A stretch of 64,000 nucleotides of DNA from Geomonas subterranea (GTDB lineage: Bacteria > Desulfobacterota > Desulfuromonadia > Geobacterales > Geobacteraceae): assembly GCF_019063845.1 (NCBI RefSeq), contig NZ_CP077683.1:3092501-3156500 (forward strand). The letters run 5' to 3'. The notes beneath the pieces are model-generated. The model was not told the DNA's origin, did not search any database, and worked only from the letters and a program-made list of their open reading frames with translations. Of this stretch, positions 10,852-18,226 are shown in pieces; the stretch's first letter is position 1; every line of letters starts with the position of its first letter. Position numbers and translations under genes: made by a program.

Positions 10852-11502
10852 ATGCTTTTGTACTGCAAGATGCGGCTGGTCCAGGCCAGCGAGATGGTCC
10901 TTACCGGCGGTTGGCGCACCCTGCTGCGCGACGTGTTCTACCTGAACAGGGTGGCGGTACCGGTGGAGATTGCGCTCGACTCCCTGCGGCCGGTGACCGA
11001 TTTCAAGCGCCCTCCCGACGAATCGGTCCTGGAGCTGAGCACGGAACTGCTTGCGCAACGTCGCCTGGTGTACCGGTTCCAGAGCAGGTACCTGAAGGCG
11101 CTCAACTACCTCGGGCAGGGATACCGCGGGTTCGCGCTGGTCAAGGGGGAAACGGTGGCGGGAGACATCTGGTGCGCCGACCGCCGGCAGGAAACGCGCG
11201 CCACCGCCCATCCCGACGAGCTCTGGCTGGGGATCCAGTGCGCCCCCGGGGAGGCCTACACCTTCGACATGTTCGTCGATCCGGCGCACCGGGGGGGAAA
11301 CCTTGCCGCCGCGCTGCAAAACGGAACGCTGCACCTGCTGCGTAAAAGGGGGATCACCAAGGCCTACGGCTACTTCTGGGCCGACAACCTCCCGGCGCTG
11401 TGGGTGCACCGGACCCTGCGCTGGCGCGAGCTGCAAAGAGTGAGGGCGAGCCGGGTGCTGTTGTCGAAGAAGCTCAACGTAAACAGCCAGAGCGCCCCCT
11501 GA
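10852..11502 (+). CDS. GNAT-like acyltransferase
   Basis: The 216-residue protein has a divergent N-terminal half and a recognisable GNAT acetyl-CoA-binding core in the C-terminal half: FDMFVDPAHRGGNLAAALQNGTLHLLRKRG, with the HRGGNLA loop in place of the usual R/Q-x-x-G-x-G/A, then a final strand-helix pair (YGYFWADNLPALWVHRTLRW). It probably moves an acyl group to or from the carrier-bound product or a free amine. GGAGG lies just before the ATG, 22 bases after the carrier-protein stop, so the two are co-transcribed. Confidence 0.72.
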   Translation: MLLYCKMRLVQASEMVLTGGWRTLLRDVFYLNRVAVPVEIALDSLRPVTDFKRPPDESVLELSTELLAQRRLVYRFQSRYLKALNYLGQGYRGFALVKGETVAGDIWCADRRQETRATAHPDELWLGIQCAPGEAYTFDMFVDPAHRGGNLAAALQNGTLHLLRKRGITKAYGYFWADNLPALWVHRTLRWRELQRVRASRVLLSKKLNVNSQSAP

Positions 11503-11527
11503 GGCGCGCGAGGTCAAAGGAGCCGCC

Positions 11528-12514
11528 ATGAACAGCAAAGAGATCCCGATGGTCCCCAACAGGAAAGCCTCCCTCCCCAGGGTGTACGGGGATACCCCTT
11601 CCTTTCTCGGCGTCCCGGTGGTCGATCCCCGCAACCTCCCGACCGGCCCCGACGTGATCGTCGCCGGGGTCCCCTGGGAGGGTACGGTGACCTGGGGCTC
11701 CTTCAGCAGCTGCGAGCTGGCTCCGCGCAGCATCAGGCACGCCTCGGCGCGCTACGGCGGGTTCCTGCCCGAGTACGAGATCGACCTGTTCGACCATCTG
11801 CAGCTCGGGGACATGGGCGACATCCCGGTGACCCCCAACGATGCGGCGGAGACCATGGCCAACGTGCATAAGGCCATGCTGCAGGTCTACCGCAACCGCA
11901 GCATCCCGTTCGTGCTGGGGGGCGACCACTCCTTCACCCCGGAGATCGTCCGCGCGCTCGGGGATGCGGGGGAAGGCGATATAGGGATAATCCACTTCGA
12001 CGCCCACCTCGACAACGCCAAGTCCTTCGGGGCGGACCTCTTCCCCCGTTGCGGCCCGCTGCACCGGATCGCGCAGCTCCCGAGGGTCCGCAAGGAAAGC
12101 ATCGTGCACATGGGGATCAGGGGGCCGCGGAATTCGCCGGCGCAGTACGAATACGCCTGCAGCATGGGGGCACGCATCTTCACCACCAGGGAGATCCGCG
12201 AGCGCGGGATGACGGAGGTGACCCAGGAGGCGATCGCGGTCGCCCACGAGAAGACCCGTCACGTCTTCGTCACCATCTGCAGCGACTGCATCGATGCCGG
12301 CTACAACCCCGGCGGCCCCGCCGATTTCAACGGGCTCCTCCCCAGCGAGCTTTTGCCGGCGCTGCAGGCCATAGGGCGCGCGGGTATCGACGGGCTGGAC
12401 TTCGTCGAGGTCTACCCCGGGCAGGACCCGCACGGGTATTCCTCCCACCTGGCCGCCTGGGCCCTGATCTACGCCCTCTCCGGCGTGGCCCAGCGCAAGA
12501 AGGACCGGGGCTGA
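11528..12514 (+). CDS. Ureohydrolase (agmatinase/arginase) homologue with an altered metal site
   Basis: The 328-residue protein has the arginase/agmatinase fold markers GGDHS (His134) and HFDAHLD (Asp158, His160, Asp162). The third metal motif, usually SFDID-x-x-D, reads ICSDCID here, so the first Asp ligand is Cys251 while Asp253 is kept. A binuclear Mn site normally needs six ligands; a Cys at this place would change metal choice or activity. Family chemistry is hydrolysis of guanidino compounds to urea plus amine. Within an operon for carrier-bound chemistry it may act on a guanidino or other C-N substrate of that pathway rather than on free agmatine. No speA-like gene is nearby. Confidence 0.82.
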   Translation: MNSKEIPMVPNRKASLPRVYGDTPSFLGVPVVDPRNLPTGPDVIVAGVPWEGTVTWGSFSSCELAPRSIRHASARYGGFLPEYEIDLFDHLQLGDMGDIPVTPNDAAETMANVHKAMLQVYRNRSIPFVLGGDHSFTPEIVRALGDAGEGDIGIIHFDAHLDNAKSFGADLFPRCGPLHRIAQLPRVRKESIVHMGIRGPRNSPAQYEYACSMGARIFTTREIRERGMTEVTQEAIAVAHEKTRHVFVTICSDCIDAGYNPGGPADFNGLLPSELLPALQAIGRAGIDGLDFVEVYPGQDPHGYSSHLAAWALIYALSGVAQRKKDRG

Positions 12515-12534
12515 CCTCCGGGCCGGGGAGCGAC

Positions 12535-13194
12535 ATGTACCGGAACCTCCAGGACTTCTGGCACTTCTCCAGGCCCTACCGCCTTTTCCAGAGGGTGTCC
12601 AGCCTGAGCCATCACCTGCTGGACAAAGACCATGAGCTTTCGCAGCGGGCCCGCGAATCCCTGGACCGGCTCAACCGCGACCGCATCGCCTGCCAGACGC
12701 GCATCGCGGCGCTGAACCTCCCGGGCCTGGCCCGCTGCTTCGACTGCCGGGGAGCCTGCTGCCATGAGCCTTCCGAGCGCTACTTCACCGTCATCGACTA
12801 CTGGCTGCGACGGCACACCCCCGACGAGGTGCAGCGGTACGCCCCCCGCAGCGCGCCGCCGCTGCACCTGTACTACGGGGCCCGGCTGGCCTCGGCCTTG
12901 CGGCGAAAGCCCACCGCGGCGCCTGTGCCCCCCACGCCGGATGAACCACAACTCTCCCGCTGCTCCCACCTGGGAGACCGGGGCTGCCTGCTGTCCGCGG
13001 CGCAGCGCCCCCTCAAGTGCCTTTTCTACGCCTGCCCGGGCATGAGAAAAGCGCTGGACGAGCCTACCCGGCGTGCCTACATCGACGAGGTCAGGGAGCT
13101 GCAGCGCATCTCGATAACGACCTTCGACGTGCTGAAACTGGAGGCCGGCGTCCCTTCCCATTACGGCGCCGTCTCGTTGCTGCTCACCCTGTAG
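12535..13194 (+). CDS. YkgJ-like Cys-cluster protein
   Basis: The 219-residue protein starts at the ATG at 12535 after GGGGAG. It contains C68-x2-C71-x3-CC (FDCRGACCHEPSE), then two later groups (SRCSHLGDRGC and LKCLFYACPGM), the CxxxCC...C...C layout of the YkgJ/UPF0153 family, which is thought to bind zinc or an iron-sulfur cluster. The function of the family is not established. Its place between the ureohydrolase homologue and the dehydrogenase homologue suggests a role in the same pathway or in maturation of one of its enzymes. Confidence 0.75.
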   Translation: MYRNLQDFWHFSRPYRLFQRVSSLSHHLLDKDHELSQRARESLDRLNRDRIACQTRIAALNLPGLARCFDCRGACCHEPSERYFTVIDYWLRRHTPDEVQRYAPRSAPPLHLYYGARLASALRRKPTAAPVPPTPDEPQLSRCSHLGDRGCLLSAAQRPLKCLFYACPGMRKALDEPTRRAYIDEVRELQRISITTFDVLKLEAGVPSHYGAVSLLLTL

Positions 13195-13223
13195 CTGGCC
13201 GGCACCGGCCGCGCGAGGCACTC

Positions 13224-14372
13224 ATGGAGCCGACAAACTTCACGACCGAGCAGGAGAGCTTCAAAGAACTGGCCATTGAATTCGCCCGCCGCGACCTGAA
13301 CCCCGGGGCCAAGGAACGGGAGAAACAAGGAGAGTTCTCCGAGGAGGGGTGGCGCAAATGCGCCGAATTCGGCATCCCCGGGATCACCATGCCCGAGGAG
13401 TACGGCGGCCTGGGTCTCGACACCATGACCGCGGTAGCCACCATGGAGGGGCTCGGCTACGCCTGCCGGGACAGCGGCCTCATCTTCTCGCTCAACTCCC
13501 ATATCTGGACCTGCGAATCTCCCATCAACCGCTTCGGCACCCTCCGGCAAAGGCAACGGTACCTTCCCGGCCTCATCTCCGGCGAACTCAAGGGGGGGCA
13601 CGCCATGACCGAGCCGGAGGCGGGATCCGATGCCTTCAGCATGCGCTGCAGCGCTGAGAAGCGCGGCGACCGCTACCTGCTCAACGGCTCCAAGACCTTC
13701 ATCACCAACGCCCCCATCGCGGACCTCCTGCTGGTCTTCGCCGTCACCGACGGCCGCAAGGGATTCGCCGGGATTTCCGCGTTCATCGTCGAGAAGGGGA
13801 CACCCGGGTTTTCGGTGGGGCGCCCTCTCGAAACCATGGGGCTCAGGACCTGCCCCTTGGGCGAGGTCTTCCTCGAGGATTGCGAGATCCCGGAGGAGAA
13901 CAGGCTCGGCGCGGAGGGGAACGGCGCCGCCATCTTCAATTCTGAGATGGAGTGGGAGAGAAGCTGCCTCTTCGCCGCGCACCTGGGTGCCATGGAGAAG
14001 ATCCTCGAGGAATGCGTGGAGTACGCCCGCCAGCGGCGCCAGTTCGGCCAGGCAATCGGGAAGTGCCAATCGGTCTCGCACAAGATCGCCGACATGAAGC
14101 TGCGCACCGAGCTCTCCCGCCTCATGCTGCACCGGGTCGCCGGGCTTAAGAGCGCCGGACGGCGCGCCCCCCTGGAATCGGCCATGGCCAAGCTGTTCAT
14201 AAGCGAAAGCTACGTGCAAAACGCCACCGACGCCCTGCAGATACACGGCGCCTACGGCTACTCCACCGAGTTCGACTTCGAGCGCAACCTGCGCGACGCC
14301 ATCGCCGGGAAGATCTACTCCGGCACCTCCGAGATCCAGAGAAACATCATCGCCAGCTTCCTTGGGCTCTAG
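13224..14372 (+). CDS. Acyl-CoA dehydrogenase homologue, probably acting on a carrier-bound substrate
   Basis: The 382-residue flavoprotein has the full acyl-CoA dehydrogenase fold: MPEEYGGLG, AMTEPEAGSD, KTFITNAPIADLLLV, ARQRRQFGQAIGKCQ and the C-terminal IHGAYGYSTEFDFERNLRDA. The usual catalytic Glu in YEGT is replaced (YSGTSEIQ), but Glu245 in EMEWERS aligns with the alternative base used by isovaleryl-CoA dehydrogenase, so activity is expected. Next to a carrier protein and an adenylating enzyme the closest known logic is the prolyl-carrier-protein oxidases (PltE, AnaB type), which oxidise an aminoacyl thioester. It uses FAD; its electron acceptor is not evident. GAGG precedes the ATG. 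Confidence 0.85.
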   Translation: MEPTNFTTEQESFKELAIEFARRDLNPGAKEREKQGEFSEEGWRKCAEFGIPGITMPEEYGGLGLDTMTAVATMEGLGYACRDSGLIFSLNSHIWTCESPINRFGTLRQRQRYLPGLISGELKGGHAMTEPEAGSDAFSMRCSAEKRGDRYLLNGSKTFITNAPIADLLLVFAVTDGRKGFAGISAFIVEKGTPGFSVGRPLETMGLRTCPLGEVFLEDCEIPEENRLGAEGNGAAIFNSEMEWERSCLFAAHLGAMEKILEECVEYARQRRQFGQAIGKCQSVSHKIADMKLRTELSRLMLHRVAGLKSAGRRAPLESAMAKLFISESYVQNATDALQIHGAYGYSTEFDFERNLRDAIAGKIYSGTSEIQRNIIASFLGL

Positions 14373-14392
14373 GGGGGCGGAAGGAGCAGACC

Positions 14393-15964
14393 ATGTACCT
14401 CTTGCAGCAACTGCTGACCCAAAGCGCGAAGTCGTTCCCGGAGCGGCAGGCGGTGTGCTGCAAGGACCGGCAGCTCTCCTACCTGGAGCTGGAACAGGCG
14501 AGCAACCGGCTCGCGGCCCTTTTGGCCGGCAACGGGGTCAGGCGCGGCGACCGCGTGGGCATCCTTTTGAACAAGTCGGTGGAGTGCATCGTGGCCCTCT
14601 TCGGCATCCTGAAGGCAGGCGCAGTCTACGTGCCGCTCGACCCCGCTTCCCCGGTGCCGCGTCTTCGCTCCATCATCGACCACTGCGGGATACGCCTCGC
14701 CATCTCGTCCGGGGAGCAGCTGGAGCGCATCCTCGCCGAGGGGGGCGAAGGGGTGAAACTCGAAAAGGCGGTTGTGACCGCACCCGGCGCCGGGCCGGCC
14801 GGGGTGGAGTGCCTCCCCTGGGAAAACCTGTATCTGTACTCCCACCTCCCCCTCTCCCCCCAGGTCTGCGGCGCCTCCCCCGCCTACATCCTGCACACCT
14901 CCGGCTCCACCGGCTCGCCCAAGGGGGTGGTCATCTCCCACCTGAACGCCCTCACCTTCATCGACATGGCCACCGAATTCTTCGGCTTAGGGGAAACCGA
15001 CCGGGTCGCGAACCATGCGCCCCTGCACTTCGACCTCTCCATCTTCGACATCTTCTGCGCGCTCAAGGGGGGAGCCACCCTGGTGCTGGTGCCGGAGGCG
15101 CTCTCCGCCTTTCCCGTGCGCCTCGCCGAATTCCTGGAGCGCGAGGAGATCACCGTGTGGAACTCGGTTGCCTCGGTTCTGACCAAGCTTGCCGACCAGG
15201 GGGCGCTCGAGCGGCTCACGCTGCGAAAGCTGCGCCTGGTGCATTTCTCCGGGGACATCATGCCGGTCAGGTACCTGAGGGTCCTGAAGCGCTTCATGCC
15301 CGCCGCCGCCTTCTACAACATCTACGGGCAGACCGAGGCCAACTCCTCCCTCTTTTTCCGGGTGCCGGAGGAACTGCCGCAGGAGGCGTGGAAGATACCG
15401 ATTGGGACCCCGTTCCCCAACTTCGAGGTCTTCGCCATCGACGAGGCGGGACAGCTGGTGACCGCACCGGGACGCGAGGGGGAGCTGCATGTCCTGAGCG
15501 CCACGGTGGCCCTTGGTTACTGGAACGATCCCGCGCGCACCGCCTCCCACTTCAGCCCCGATCCGCGCAACCCGTCCAGCCACGCCCGGGTCTACCGTAC
15601 CGGCGACCTGGTGCGGCTGGATGCCGATGGCAACTTCGTTTTCGCCGGGCGCAAGGACCACATGGTGAAGAGCAAGGGGTTCCGGGTGGAGCTGGACGAG
15701 ATCGAGATCGTCCTTAACAGCCACCCCGGGATACGGCAGGCCGCGGTGATCGCCATACCGGACGAGCTCACCGGAAGCCGCATCGTCGCCTACGTCTCCC
15801 ACGCCGAGGGTGCCGTCCTTGAGGCCGCGGAGCTCATCGGCCTGTGCGGTGCGCACCTCCCCAAGTACATGATCCCTGAGCGGATTATCTGCCGCCCCGC
15901 CCTCCCGGTCACCTCCAACAGCAAGATCGACCGCAAGGCGCTGGAGCGCGAATTCACCCCCTGA
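14393..15964 (+). CDS. Stand-alone amino-acid adenylating enzyme (NRPS A-domain type)
   Basis: The 523-residue protein is a complete adenylation domain without attached carrier: A3 [14 protein letters not shown]4 HFDLSIFDIF with the Asp that binds the alpha-amino group of amino acids, A5 IYGQTE, A7 YRTGDLVR, A8 GRKDHMVKSKGFRVE and A10 NSKIDRK with the catalytic Lys511. Reading the ten pocket positions by eye gives roughly D-L-F-N-V-F-I-S-S-K, which matches no code I know, so the substrate is open. It probably loads an amino acid onto the carrier protein encoded at the head of the operon. AAGGAG lies 9 bases before the ATG. Confidence 0.88.
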   Translation: MYLLQQLLTQSAKSFPERQAVCCKDRQLSYLELEQASNRLAALLAGNGVRRGDRVGILLNKSVECIVALFGILKAGAVYVPLDPASPVPRLRSIIDHCGIRLAISSGEQLERILAEGGEGVKLEKAVVTAPGAGPAGVECLPWENLYLYSHLPLSPQVCGASPAYILHTSGSTGSPKGVVISHLNALTFIDMATEFFGLGETDRVANHAPLHFDLSIFDIFCALKGGATLVLVPEALSAFPVRLAEFLEREEITVWNSVASVLTKLADQGALERLTLRKLRLVHFSGDIMPVRYLRVLKRFMPAAAFYNIYGQTEANSSLFFRVPEELPQEAWKIPIGTPFPNFEVFAIDEAGQLVTAPGREGELHVLSATVALGYWNDPARTASHFSPDPRNPSSHARVYRTGDLVRLDADGNFVFAGRKDHMVKSKGFRVELDEIEIVLNSHPGIRQAAVIAIPDELTGSRIVAYVSHAEGAVLEAAELIGLCGAHLPKYMIPERIICRPALPVTSNSKIDRKALEREFTP

Positions 15965-16004
15965 CCCCTCCCCGCCCCCCTCCACATCCGTATACGGGAA
16001 ACCT

Positions 16005-16055
16005 CAACTAATGAAAGTTCAATTAGTTGTTTTTACACGACAAATCTGCTATGGT
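16005..16055 (+). promoter_or_regulatory. Inverted repeat overlapping the candidate hpt promoter
   Basis: An 8-bp perfect AT-rich inverted repeat (CAACTAAT/ATTAGTTG, 9-base loop, 16005-16029) is followed by T5. Its right arm overlaps a -35-like TTGTTT (16027), with TATGGT 17 bases further (16050). It may be an operator for a purine-responsive repressor, or a weak terminator of the preceding operon; the sequence allows both. Confidence 0.5.
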
Positions 16056-16091
16056 TCGGCGGCTTTAAACAAATGTTCCGAAGGAGCGGAA

Positions 16092-16643
16092 ATGGTACTC
16101 AAGGACATGGAGGACATTCGCCAGAAGGCCGATTGTCTGAGGTCGGAGCAGGAAGTCGAGGAGGCGCTGTCACGCATGGCGCGGGAAATCGCGGAGCGCC
16201 TGGCGGGTACCGACCCGATCGCGTTCTGCATCATGAACGGCGGGCTGTTCGTGACCGGCAAGCTGGTGGACAAGCTCCCGTTCGCGCTCGAGCTGGATTA
16301 CCTCCACGCGACCCGTTACGGCGCGGAGATGTTCGGTGGCAACCTGCTGTGGAAGGTTAAGCCGGAACGCTCCCTGAAGGGGCGCACGGTGCTTCTCATC
16401 GACGACATCCTCGACGAGGGAGTGACGCTGGCCGAGATCTCCAGGTTCTGCAAGGAGGAGGGGGCCGCCGAGGTCTACACCGCCGTCCTGGTGGACAAGA
16501 TCCACGACAGAAAGGCGCCCGGCGCCAAGGCCGACTTCGTCGGGCTCGAGGTTGAGGACCGCTTCCTGTTCGGCTGCGGCATGGACATAGCAGGATACTG
16601 GCGCAATCTGCCCGCACTCTACGCAATGAAGGAGCAAAACTAG
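16092..16643 (+). CDS. hpt: Hypoxanthine phosphoribosyltransferase
   Basis: The 183-residue type I phosphoribosyltransferase has the PRPP loop VLLIDDILDEGVT and, nearer the start, the IMNGGLFVTGKL segment. It salvages hypoxanthine or guanine to IMP/GMP with PRPP in the cytoplasm. The ATG at 16092 follows AAGGAGCGGA; upstream in-frame codons would add an unlikely extension covering the promoter. The purine permease starts two bases after its stop, a clear import-and-salvage operon. Confidence 0.9.
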   Translation: MVLKDMEDIRQKADCLRSEQEVEEALSRMAREIAERLAGTDPIAFCIMNGGLFVTGKLVDKLPFALELDYLHATRYGAEMFGGNLLWKVKPERSLKGRTVLLIDDILDEGVTLAEISRFCKEEGAAEVYTAVLVDKIHDRKAPGAKADFVGLEVEDRFLFGCGMDIAGYWRNLPALYAMKEQN

Positions 16644-16645
16644 CA

Positions 16646-17956
16646 ATGACCTCCCGTATAGCCACCTACTTCCAGTTCCAACGCTTCGGCACCAGCATGA
16701 AGCGCGAGATCATCGCCGGTCTCACCACCTTCCTCACCATGGCGTACATCATCATCGTCAACCCGGCCATCCTCGAGAACGCCGGCATCCCGCGCGGCCC
16801 CTCCACCACCGCCACCATCATCGCCGCCGTCTTCGGCACCGTTCTCATGGCCTTCTTCGCCAACCGCCCCTTCGCCATCGCGCCGTACATGAGCGAGAAC
16901 GCCTTCATCGCCTTCGTCGTGGTCAAGGTGATGGGTTACTCCTGGCAGACCGCCCTGGCCGCCGTCTTCTTCGCCGGGGTCATCTTCACCCTGCTCACCC
17001 TGTTCAAGGTCAGGAGCTGGCTCGCCGAGTCCATCCCGCTGTCTCTTAAGTGCGCCTTCGCCACCGGCATCGGCCTGTTCCTCACCTTCATCGGCCTCAA
17101 CGAAACCGGCATCGTGGTCTTGGGCGTTCCCGGCGCGCCGGTGAAACTGGGCGACCTCTCCCACCCCTCCGTGCTCCTGGCCGTCTTCGGCCTGCTCTTC
17201 ACCGTGGTGCTCATCTCCCGCAAGGTGCTCGGCTCCATGATGATCGGCATCGTGGTCACCACCATCGCGTCGATCATCCTCAAGGTGACCCCGCTGCCGC
17301 AATCCTTCGTGAGCATGCCGCCGGACATCACGCCGATCCTGTTCAAGCTCGACTTCGCCGGGGCCCTCACCCCGGGCTTCTTCCCGATCATCCTGACCAT
17401 CTTCATCATGGCGTTCCTGGATACCGTGGGCACGCTCCTCGGCCTCTCCATGCGCGCCGACCTCCTGGATGAGAACGGCAACCTCCCGGAGATCGAGAAG
17501 CCGATGCTGGCCGACGCCCTCGCCACCGTGGCTGCGCCGCTGCTCGGCACCACCACCACCGGCGCCTACATCGAGTCAGCGGCAGGCATCGAGGAAGGGG
17601 GCCGCACCGGCTTCACCGCCCTGGTCACCGCCCTTTTCTTCCTGCTGGCGCTCTTCTTCGCGCCCCTGTTCACCATCGTCCCGGCGCACGCCTACGGCAT
17701 CGCCCTCATCGTGATCGGCTCCTACATGATCAGCCCGCTCGCGAAAATCGACTTCGACGACTTCACCGAACTGATCCCGGCCTTCCTGACCGTGGTGCTC
17801 ATGATCTTCACCTACAACATCGGTGTCGGCATGACCGCGGGCTTCATCGCCTACCCGCTGATGAAGGGGGCCACCGGCCGCATCAGGGAAATGAAAGGTG
17901 GGATGTGGGTGCTCGCGCTCCTGTCGCTTTCCTACTTCCTCTTCGGCGCGAAGTAA
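16646..17956 (+). CDS. Purine permease, AzgA/PbuG-type (NCS2/AzgA family)
   Basis: The 436-residue membrane protein has about 13 hydrophobic segments. TTFLTMAYIIIVNPAIL near TM1, NRPFAIAPYMSENAF near TM3, and the DTVGTLLGLSMRADLLDENG segment in the second half are features of the AzgA-like adenine/guanine/hypoxanthine proton symporters. One oddity: the usual APGMG(L/M)NA(Y/F) loop reads APYMSENAF, which may shift specificity. It is coupled to hpt with a two-base gap and ends at a strong terminator. Confidence 0.9.
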   Translation: MTSRIATYFQFQRFGTSMKREIIAGLTTFLTMAYIIIVNPAILENAGIPRGPSTTATIIAAVFGTVLMAFFANRPFAIAPYMSENAFIAFVVVKVMGYSWQTALAAVFFAGVIFTLLTLFKVRSWLAESIPLSLKCAFATGIGLFLTFIGLNETGIVVLGVPGAPVKLGDLSHPSVLLAVFGLLFTVVLISRKVLGSMMIGIVVTTIASIILKVTPLPQSFVSMPPDITPILFKLDFAGALTPGFFPIILTIFIMAFLDTVGTLLGLSMRADLLDENGNLPEIEKPMLADALATVAAPLLGTTTTGAYIESAAGIEEGGRTGFTALVTALFFLLALFFAPLFTIVPAHAYGIALIVIGSYMISPLAKIDFDDFTELIPAFLTVVLMIFTYNIGVGMTAGFIAYPLMKGATGRIREMKGGMWVLALLSLSYFLFGAK

Positions 17957-17986
17957 GCCCCGCCCGGATTCACCATCCCCACATGA

Positions 17987-18018
17987 GCCGCCGCATCGAA
18001 AGGTGCGGCGGCTTTTTT
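17987..18018 (+). terminator. Rho-independent terminator of hpt-permease
   Basis: A 9-bp GC stem (GCCGCCGCA/TGCGGCGGC) with an 8-base loop and six T. Confidence 0.88.
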
Positions 18019-18089
18019 CGTTTCCCCTCCCCGCCCGCCGGGTGCGCGCTGCGCGTCCCGTCCCCCCGCCTCTCCCACGAAGATCCCGT

Positions 18090-18116
18090 TAAAGTTCCCG
18101 GTCACGCCGCCGATGA
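18090..18116 (+). promoter_or_regulatory. Candidate sigma-28 (FliA) promoter of the chemoreceptor gene
   Basis: TAAA, exactly 15 bases, GCCGATGA; the consensus is TAAA-N15-GCCGATAA. It lies 111 bases before the chemoreceptor ATG. Confidence 0.65.
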
Positions 18117-18226
18117 AGTGAAAACGGATATCAACGGCAGAGAGTGGTTCTGTCAAAATGCGCCGCCAGTCGCGCTCGGGCGCGGGATTAGAGGCTGGAG
18201 AATCCCGTGCGAAGGAAGGAACGATC

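Noticed and set aside
11528-12514. Ordinary agmatinase (speB)
   Set aside because: A metal-ligand Asp is Cys, there is no polyamine gene nearby, and it sits inside a carrier-protein operon; only homology is claimed.
15965-16091. Purine riboswitch before hpt and the permease
   Set aside because: The conserved purine-aptamer junction words are absent; only a simple inverted repeat is present.
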